A stretch of 64,000 nt of DNA, from assembly GCA_000472185.1 (NCBI GenBank), contig AVDB01000002.1, positions 62,001 to 126,000 of the forward strand. The letters run 5' to 3'. The position numbers were made by a program, and so were the translations under genes. The notes under the pieces are model-generated. The model did no database searches. It saw nothing but the letters and a program-made list of their open reading frames with translations, and was not told where the DNA came from. Positions 58,349 to 64,000 of the stretch are shown here, one piece after another (positions within the stretch are counted from its first letter, which is position 1; each line of letters opens with the position of its first letter). Source of the stretch: Rhodobacteraceae bacterium HIMB11. Lineage in GTDB: Bacteria > Pseudomonadota > Alphaproteobacteria > Rhodobacterales > Rhodobacteraceae.

Positions 58349-59704
58349 TTATGCACCTGGGTTACATGTACCCAATTCGCCACCGAAGATCGCTGGGTCG
58401 TATGTAAGCGCTTCACGTGGTGTGATGTCCACAGTTTCAAGAAGGTCGAACTGTGAATCTGGGTTTTCTTTACCGCGCACAACCAATGCGTCTTTGAAGC
58501 ACTGGTGGTCAGAGCCACGGTAAAGTGTTGGGCCGTTACCCAATCCGTCGAATTCGAAGTCAGCAAGAGCTTCTTGAACGCCACATGGGTTGAATGTGCC
58601 CGCACGTTGACATGCGTCAGCATATAGAAGTGTCTGACAGTACGTTGTGTGTGCCGCCTGTGAAGGAGGGAAGCCATACTTCGCACCGAACGATTGAACG
58701 AATGCATTTGTACCAACATAACGAGAGCCAGCCACGTTCTCTAATGACCAGTGCCAGTTTGTTGTACCGTAGATGCCCGCAACGTTTTTACCAGCACCCT
58801 GTGCCATCAAACGAGAGTAAAGTGGAACAACAACTTGGAATTGCTTGCCATTTGCTTCCGCAGCGCGAAGGCCGAACTGAACAGCAGATGTCAAAGAGTT
58901 CACCATGTTTCCGCCATAGTGGTTAAGAACCAAAACGTCGGCACCAGAGTTAAGAACGGGCGCGATGAATGATGAGAAGTCTGTTGTCGCAAGTGGTGTT
59001 TTCACGGCGGCAACTGTTTCCCAGCCCATTGCTTCTGTTGATGTACGAACTGCTTCTTCTGTGGTGTAACCCCAGTTGTAGTCCGCTGTCAGGTGATACG
59101 CTTTACGGTCTTTACCGTATTCGTTTGCCAAGATTGGCGCAAGCGCCGCACCAGTCATGTAAGAGTTAAAGAAGTGACGGAAACCGTTTGCCTTCTTGTC
59201 TTTACCTGTTGTGTCGTTTGAGTGTGTCAAACCTGCCATGAACACAACGCCGGCTTCTTGACATAGTGCTTGAACAGCAACGGCAACACCTGATGATGAA
59301 CCACCAGTGATCATGATTGCGCCGTCTTTTTCGATCATAGAACGTGCAGATGCGCGTGCTGCGTCTGGTTTTGTTTGAGTGTCACCTGTGACGTACTCAA
59401 CTTTTTTGCCTAGGATGCCATTACCTGTTAGCGCTTTTGAGCTAAAGGTGTTCATCATTCCGCCGTCGCCTTCACCGTTTAGGTGCTCAACAGCAAGCAT
59501 GTACGCGCGAAGTTCGTCAGCACCTTCGTCTGCGTATGGACCAGTTTGTGGAACGTTAAAGCCAAGTGTCACAGAAGAACCTGTTGGTTCGTTCATGTAA
59601 GCAGCTGCTGAAGACGCAGTGAAGATTGTAGGTAGAGCAACGCCCGCACCTGCAACAGCACCTGATTTCAACACGCCACGACGCGTTAGAGTTGTTTTGG
59701 ACAT
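58349..59704 (-). CDS. LIV-type ABC substrate-binding protein with Tat signal
   Basis: Periplasmic binding protein (451 aa) of the type I fold used by LivJ/K, urea and amide importers. The N-terminus carries a twin-arginine signal (LTRRGVLKSGAVAGAG), cleaved likely after SSAAA. Typical lobes are LGFNVPQTGPYADEGADEL, MITGGSSSGVAVAVQ and FSSFIAPVLNSGADVLVLN. GGGAGGA precedes the ATG. It leads the importer operon opposite a short-chain fatty acid regulator. The ligand is unknown; acetate-linked neighbours suggest a small carboxylate or amide. Confidence 0.88.
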   Translation of the reverse strand: MSKTTLTRRGVLKSGAVAGAGVALPTIFTASSAAAYMNEPTGSSVTLGFNVPQTGPYADEGADELRAYMLAVEHLNGEGDGGMMNTFSSKALTGNGILGKKVEYVTGDTQTKPDAARASARSMIEKDGAIMITGGSSSGVAVAVQALCQEAGVVFMAGLTHSNDTTGKDKKANGFRHFFNSYMTGAALAPILANEYGKDRKAYHLTADYNWGYTTEEAVRTSTEAMGWETVAAVKTPLATTDFSSFIAPVLNSGADVLVLNHYGGNMVNSLTSAVQFGLRAAEANGKQFQVVVPLYSRLMAQGAGKNVAGIYGTTNWHWSLENVAGSRYVGTNAFVQSFGAKYGFPPSQAAHTTYCQTLLYADACQRAGTFNPCGVQEALADFEFDGLGNGPTLYRGSDHQCFKDALVVRGKENPDSQFDLLETVDITPREALTYDPAIFGGELGTCNPGA

Positions 59705-59828
59705 AAAATCCTCCCATTTGAGTAATTCGGGTCAGCTCCTCCTGCTGACCACGAAGCACAGATGTGCTGCGCTAGTTTTCGCCAATGAATGAAAATTTCG
59801 CAATAAGTCCCACTATCAAAAGAAAATT

Positions 59829-59840
59829 TTTGTAAACAAA
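59829..59840. promoter_or_regulatory. TTTGT-AA-ACAAA inverted repeat
   Basis: Five-base arms around AA in the divergent promoter region. It somewhat resembles the TTTGCAAA core recognised by RamB in Corynebacterium. A role as operator for the neighbouring RamB-like regulator is a guess. Confidence 0.35.
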
Positions 59841-59862
59841 TGAACAGTATTCTTGTGTATAT

Positions 59863-59878
59863 TGTAAAATAATTTACA
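59863..59878. promoter_or_regulatory. TGTAAA-ATAA-TTTACA inverted repeat
   Basis: Perfect six-base arms around ATAA, 41 bases before the regulator start and between the divergent importer and regulator genes. The position suits autoregulation or control of the importer. No binding evidence. Confidence 0.4.
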
Positions 59879-59918
59879 TTGCGCCGCAGAAAGTGGCTGT
59901 AAAATATGGGAAAAATAG

Positions 59919-61202
59919 ATGAGTGTTGGTGATCAGGTCGGCGCACGCATACGCGAGAAGCGAGTTCAATTACGTATTCGTCAATCTCAGCTTGCAAAAA
60001 TTGTGGGAGTTTCTCCCTCCTATCTTAATTTGATCGAACACAATCGCCGCAGAATCGGCGGTAAATTATTGACAGATTTGGCAGAGGCACTGTCGATCGA
60101 CGTTGACCTACTAAGTGAAGACGGAAAATCCTCAAAAGTCGCTCGCTTGGAAGAAGTTGCGCATTATCACAAAGTGGATATGCAGGCAGAATCTGCGCGC
60201 GAATTGGCAACGCGATTTCCTGCTTGGAGTGGTTTTCTAATTGAATTGGATCGCAATGTTCGCAGCCTCGAAGCAAAAATTGATGCGCTTAGTGACCGTT
60301 TATCGCATGATCCGCAGCTTGCGACTTCTTTGCACGAGGTCATTACCACAGTGACGGCCATCCGCGCGACCTCCTCGATCCTATCAGACAGCGATGACAT
60401 TGATCCCATGTGGCAAATGCGATTTCAGCGCAATATCAGTGAGGACAGCCTGCGCCTTGCCGAAGAAGCGCAAGCGTTGGTTGATTACTTGGATGCCGAT
60501 GAAATCGAGGCACGTGCAGGAACGCCTTATGAAGAGGTTGAGGCATTCTTGCACGAAAACGATTACCATTTTGAAATGATTGAAACTGAAACACCTGATC
60601 TCGACGATATTCTGAATATATCAGCCATTCGATCAACGGCGGGGCGGTTGTTGGCGCGAAACTTCCTAGAAACCTATCAGATGGATGCAACTGCACTTTC
60701 TTTGACATCGCTTATGGATGATCTTCCGATTCAAACGGGTCTGTCGCAATTGGCCCAAAAACATCACTGCACAATTCCACAGATGATGCGGCGCTTGGCT
60801 TGTCTGCCCAAAGAAACTGTTGGTCGCGAATTTGGTATGGTCAGCATGGATGTGACGGGAAGTATTTTGTTTCGCAAACAAATCGACGGATTTCACATGC
60901 CGCGGTTTGGGTCAGCCTGTGCCTATTGGCCGATCTTCCAAGCGCTACAGATGCCAATGCGTTTGTTAGAAGATGTTGTAATACATACGGGACGCGAGGG
61001 CGGGACGTTTCATACCTATAGCTATTGTGAGGCCATTCAGGACAGTATTGGAAGTCCTCCACGTTTGGTCGCACACATGCTATTTCACCCTCATACCCAA
61101 GAGGTGGCGCAGGCAACGCTTGTCGGTGCCACCTGTCGCGTCTGTGCCATTGCGACCTGTCCAAGTCGTCGAGAACCCTCGATCCTTGATGAAGAGCTTT
61201 GA
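59919..61202 (+). CDS. RamB/ScfR-like short-chain fatty acid regulator
   Basis: XRE-type regulator (427 aa) of the short-chain fatty acyl-CoA regulator family. An N-terminal HTH_3 (VQLRIRQSQLAKIVGVSPSYLNLIE, residues 15-40) is followed by a long middle part. The C-terminal DUF2083-type region ends with a cysteine cluster (ATCRVCAIATCPSRREPS near 405). Relatives RamB and ScfR control acetate or propionate metabolism, glyoxylate cycle and related genes. It is divergent from the importer and precedes a two-component cluster. Confidence 0.88.
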   Translation: MSVGDQVGARIREKRVQLRIRQSQLAKIVGVSPSYLNLIEHNRRRIGGKLLTDLAEALSIDVDLLSEDGKSSKVARLEEVAHYHKVDMQAESARELATRFPAWSGFLIELDRNVRSLEAKIDALSDRLSHDPQLATSLHEVITTVTAIRATSSILSDSDDIDPMWQMRFQRNISEDSLRLAEEAQALVDYLDADEIEARAGTPYEEVEAFLHENDYHFEMIETETPDLDDILNISAIRSTAGRLLARNFLETYQMDATALSLTSLMDDLPIQTGLSQLAQKHHCTIPQMMRRLACLPKETVGREFGMVSMDVTGSILFRKQIDGFHMPRFGSACAYWPIFQALQMPMRLLEDVVIHTGREGGTFHTYSYCEAIQDSIGSPPRLVAHMLFHPHTQEVAQATLVGATCRVCAIATCPSRREPSILDEEL

Positions 61203-61265
61203 CATCTAGTCAATTTATGGTTTTATGCTCAATAAACTCGGCGCAGACCGATGAGGGAGGGTAAG

Positions 61266-61634
61266 ATGGCCAAGACCGTCTTGCTAATAGAAGACGAAGT
61301 TAACATCATCGAAGCACTTAGCTTCATCCTATCCCGTGACGGATGGGATGTGGTAACGCATTCGAACGGTCACGACGCAAACGAAGTGATCACACGGCGC
61401 GAACCTGATTTGGTTGTACTTGATGTGATGTTGCCTGGCAAAAGTGGTTTCGACATATTGCGCGATCTGCGGCGCGATCCGCGGCACCAAAATCGCCCCG
61501 TCCTCATGCTGACGGCGCGTGGTCAAAGCAAGGACCGCGATATGGCAGAGCAATTGGGTGTGTCCAAATTTATGACCAAACCGTTTTCCAACGCGGATGT
61601 GCGAGATGCAGTGAACGAGTTATTAAGCGGATGA
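61266..61634 (+). CDS. stand-alone receiver domain response regulator
   Basis: Single REC domain (122 aa) with no output domain. The acidic pair is in LLIEDEVNII, the phospho-acceptor aspartate in DLVVLDVMLPGKSG near residue 53, and the switch lysine in KFMTKPFSNADV near 103. GGGAGGG precedes the ATG. It overlaps the next gene by ATGA and is co-transcribed with the kinase, so it may act as a phosphate sink or relay rather than a transcription factor. Confidence 0.92.
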   Translation: MAKTVLLIEDEVNIIEALSFILSRDGWDVVTHSNGHDANEVITRREPDLVVLDVMLPGKSGFDILRDLRRDPRHQNRPVLMLTARGQSKDRDMAEQLGVSKFMTKPFSNADVRDAVNELLSG

Positions 61635-61912
61635 AACCAGTCACAGAACCAAAACTCTTTGTAGAACCACGCAACTATCGCGCACGGCGTATGGTTGATG
61701 GTCTGCGGATTTTGCCGATGGCTGGTGTTTTCCTGATTGCAATGCCCCTGTTTTGGGGTGGGGCTGGGGATTCTGTTAAATCATCCGCGGTTATGTTGTT
61801 TCTCTTTGGGGTTTGGTTCGTCCTTATCCTACTGAACTTTCTGATGACGCGCCGAATTGGGAAAGAGCGAGATTGGCTGGACCCTATTAATTCAGAAACA
61901 TCGGTGGATTAA
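61631..61912 (+). CDS. small two-helix membrane protein, unknown function
   Basis: A 93-residue protein with two hydrophobic helices (about 28-44 and 53-72) and a basic segment between the N-terminus and helix 1 (NYRARRMVDGLR). I do not recognise a family. It is coupled by ATGA to the receiver gene and its stop abuts the kinase ATG (TAAATG), so it is likely made in step with the kinase and may associate with it in the membrane. That role is inferred. Confidence 0.75.
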   Translation: MKPVTEPKLFVEPRNYRARRMVDGLRILPMAGVFLIAMPLFWGGAGDSVKSSAVMLFLFGVWFVLILLNFLMTRRIGKERDWLDPINSETSVD

Positions 61913-64000
61913 ATGCTGAACCTATTGATCGGCGTTTGTTTGGCCTATGTGATCGCGCTATTCGCCGTTGCATTCTGGGCAGAACGTGCATCGATGCAAG
62001 GGCGTGCTAATTGGTTGCGATCTCCGATGATTTACACACTGTCGCTGTCGATTTATTGCACAGGGTGGACGTTTTACGGCGCCGTGGGATATGCGGCGCG
62101 ATCTGGTTTGGAGTTTGTCACAATTTACCTTGGGCCCAGTCTTGTTTTGCTGGGGTGGTGGTGGGTTTTACGAAAACTGGTGCGCATTGGCCGTGTACAG
62201 CGTGTCACATCAATTGCGGATTTGATCTCGTCTCGGTTTGGGAAATCAAACGGGTTGGGTGTGCTTGTGACAATCTTGGCGATTGTTGGAACAACCCCTT
62301 ACATCGCATTGCAGCTGCAGTCTGTGACGCTGTCGTTTGGCGCGTTTGCGAATTCCGAGTCACTTTCGAATAATACCGCCGCATTATGGCTCGGGGCGGG
62401 GCTTGCGCTATTCACGATTTTATTTGGAACACGTAACCTTGATGTCCATGAACGCCACCACGGTGTTGTCATGGCAATCGCCGTGGAAGCGGTGGTTAAA
62501 CTATGTGCCTTGGTCGCGGTGGGCGTATTTGTCGTTTGGGGTGTCCTGGGCGGAATTGGTCCCGTCCTACATGAAATTGACACATCAAAAGTTGCCACAT
62601 GGGACGTGAACGGGAACCGTTGGATCGCGCTAACGTTTTTGTCGGGGGCTGCATTTCTCTGTTTGCCGCGTATGTTCCAAGTTCTGGTTGTCGAAAACGC
62701 GGATGAGGGGCATTTGCATACGGCATCTTGGGCGTTTCCGGCATATTTGATGCTGATGTCCCTTTTCGTGATCCCGATTGCCGTGGCCGGTTTGAAAATT
62801 TTGCCCACTGGATCAAACCCCGACCTATTTGTTCTGTCGCTCCCGCTGAGTTTAGAGCAAGACGCGCTTGCGATGTTTGCCTTTATCGGGGGCTTTTCCT
62901 CGGCCACATCAATGGTGATTGTCGCCTCTCTCGCATTGGCGACCATGGTGTCAAACCACATTGTGATGCCCATTTGGATAAAGTGGTCTGAACACCGCGT
63001 CCGTGAATTTGGGGATGTGCGCCGCATCATTTTGATTTCGCGCCGATTTGCGATCCTGCTTATCATATTGCTTGGATATATCTATTATTGGATTTCTGGC
63101 GGTGGCGCGGCACTGGCAGCGATCGGACTTGTTTCATTTGCGGGTGTGACACAGGTGTTGCCCGCGATGTTGGGCGGTATTTTTTGGCGTGGGGCCAACC
63201 GTATTGGGGCAACTGCAGGATTGTTGGTGGGCTTTGCCATTTGGCTATACACGCTGTTTCTGCCCAGTCTTGGGAATGTGTATTCCGCCGCCTTTTTAGC
63301 CGAGGGGCCATGGGGCATATGGTGGCTGCGACCCCAAGCCTTGTTTGGTGTGACCGAACTTGATCCGCTGGTGCACGCGCTGTTTTGGTCAATGTCGTTG
63401 AACGCACTTGCGTTTTTTGTAGGGTCCTTGATCAGTTTCCCAACCCCCATTGAACGCCTGCAAGGGGCGCAAATTGTGAATGTGTATGATCATTCACCGA
63501 CACAGCGGGGATGGTCGGGCCGCGCCGCGCAAAGCGAAGATTTGATGATTATGGCCCAACGGATTTTGGGTGTGAAACAGGCGCGCGCCTTATTCCAAGC
63601 AGAAGTGCAAAATCAAGGGGGGCAGGGGTACCTTCCTGATCCGACACCTGAATTTTTACGGACGCTGGAACGTGAATTGGCAGGATCCGTTGGCGCGGCC
63701 ACTGCACATGCGATGATTGGGCAAACCGTTGGTGGCACATCCGTTTCAGTCCAAGATTTAATGGCCGTTGCGGATGAAGCTGCGCAGATTATGGAATATT
63801 CCAACCGACTTGAGGAGCAATCACGCGAATTGACACGCACCGCCCAAGAATTGCAGTCGGCAAACGAAAAATTGACCCAAATATCGATCCAGAAAGATGC
63901 CTTCCTGTCTCAGGTCAGCCATGAGTTGCGCACGCCTATGACCTCGATCCTGTCCTTTGCGCAAATCCTGCGTGATGGCGCAAGTTTGAAGGGGCAAGAT
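61913..64000 (+). CDS. symporter-type sensor histidine kinase, 3' end missing
   Basis: Partial gene: 696 codons are visible and the frame is open at the window edge. The first 510 or so residues form a sodium:solute symporter-like domain of about 12-13 helices (IYCTGWTFYGAVGYAAR near 45, VQRVTSIADLISSRFGKS near 100). A linker and coiled coil (EYSNRLEEQSRELTRTAQEL) follow, then the dimerisation H-box FLSQVSHELRTPMTSIL with His at about 670. The ATP-binding domain lies outside. This design matches CbrA/CrbS kinases, of which CrbS controls acs. A link to acetate is inferred from family and place. Confidence 0.9.
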   Translation, partial: MLNLLIGVCLAYVIALFAVAFWAERASMQGRANWLRSPMIYTLSLSIYCTGWTFYGAVGYAARSGLEFVTIYLGPSLVLLGWWWVLRKLVRIGRVQRVTSIADLISSRFGKSNGLGVLVTILAIVGTTPYIALQLQSVTLSFGAFANSESLSNNTAALWLGAGLALFTILFGTRNLDVHERHHGVVMAIAVEAVVKLCALVAVGVFVVWGVLGGIGPVLHEIDTSKVATWDVNGNRWIALTFLSGAAFLCLPRMFQVLVVENADEGHLHTASWAFPAYLMLMSLFVIPIAVAGLKILPTGSNPDLFVLSLPLSLEQDALAMFAFIGGFSSATSMVIVASLALATMVSNHIVMPIWIKWSEHRVREFGDVRRIILISRRFAILLIILLGYIYYWISGGGAALAAIGLVSFAGVTQVLPAMLGGIFWRGANRIGATAGLLVGFAIWLYTLFLPSLGNVYSAAFLAEGPWGIWWLRPQALFGVTELDPLVHALFWSMSLNALAFFVGSLISFPTPIERLQGAQIVNVYDHSPTQRGWSGRAAQSEDLMIMAQRILGVKQARALFQAEVQNQGGQGYLPDPTPEFLRTLERELAGSVGAATAHAMIGQTVGGTSVSVQDLMAVADEAAQIMEYSNRLEEQSRELTRTAQELQSANEKLTQISIQKDAFLSQVSHELRTPMTSILSFAQILRDGASLKGQD

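Noticed and set aside
62011-63066. Separate small ORFs on both strands at the right end
   Set aside because: One long frame from 61913 reads through the whole stretch as a symporter-histidine kinase and explains it.

Overview
The window looks like chromosomal DNA of a marine alphaproteobacterium of the Rhodobacteraceae (Roseobacter group), of moderate G+C. This rests on gene content and order: a ctaC-ctaB-coxF-ctaG-ctaE-surf1-thrC-M16 peptidase block, soxBDAG sarcosine oxidase, dnaG-rpoD, an NDUFA12-type complex I subunit gene beside mlaD, DUF2155, aat and accCB, a complete periplasmic Sox sulfur-oxidation cluster, and a RamB/ScfR-type short-chain fatty acid regulator. Coding density is high, with many ATGA or TAATG overlaps. 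I see no rRNA, tRNA, insertion sequence, prophage or CRISPR array.

Layout. 1-6.7 kb, minus strand: succinyl-CoA:3-ketoacid CoA transferase (scoAB), topoisomerase I, a frameshifted relic of dprA, and the protease TldD. 6.9-15.8 kb, plus: cytochrome c oxidase subunits II and III with their assembly factors (heme O synthase, a 53-residue CoxF-like protein, Cox11, SURF1), threonine synthase, an M16 peptidase, a GNAT acetyltransferase and a GlcD-type FAD oxidase. 15.8-16.1 kb: a strongly folded non-coding stretch. 16.1-17.9 kb, minus: a DCC-family thiol protein and RimO. 18.3-27.4 kb, plus: heterotetrameric sarcosine oxidase, primase and the housekeeping sigma factor. 27.4-32.1 kb, plus: YjbQ, NrdR, RibD and RibE. 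An AT-rich gene for a membrane protein fused to a spermidine-synthase domain sits between ribD and ribE.

32.1-42.4 kb is the thiosulfate oxidation island. SoxT, the persulfide-sensing-type ArsR repressor, a DUF336 protein and SoxS are read leftwards. SoxV-W-X-Y-Z-A-B-C-D are read rightwards. A perfect 12-bp inverted repeat lies in front of the repressor gene. SoxXA attaches thiosulfate to the SoxYZ carrier, SoxB hydrolyses off sulfate, and SoxCD oxidises the remaining sulfane sulfur. SoxV, SoxW and SoxS supply thiol reduction. 42.4-50.7 kb holds a photolyase-like flavoprotein, a GlxA-type regulator, ClpP/ClpX, NDUFA12, MlaD, DUF2155, Aat and acetyl-CoA carboxylase AccC/AccB.

50.9-64 kb forms a plausible carboxylate-use region: an acyl-CoA ligase, acetyl-CoA synthetase, a five-gene LIV-type ABC importer with a twin-arginine-exported binding protein, and a divergent RamB/ScfR-family regulator. 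Next come a stand-alone receiver, a small membrane protein and a symporter-histidine kinase that runs off the window end. Regulator and kinase both belong to families tied to acetate or short-chain acid control. The importer's substrate is not known, so a role in carboxylate uptake is an inference and the best lead for new biology here. Other leads are the dprA relic, the insertion between the rib genes and the structured RNA candidate near 15.95 kb.
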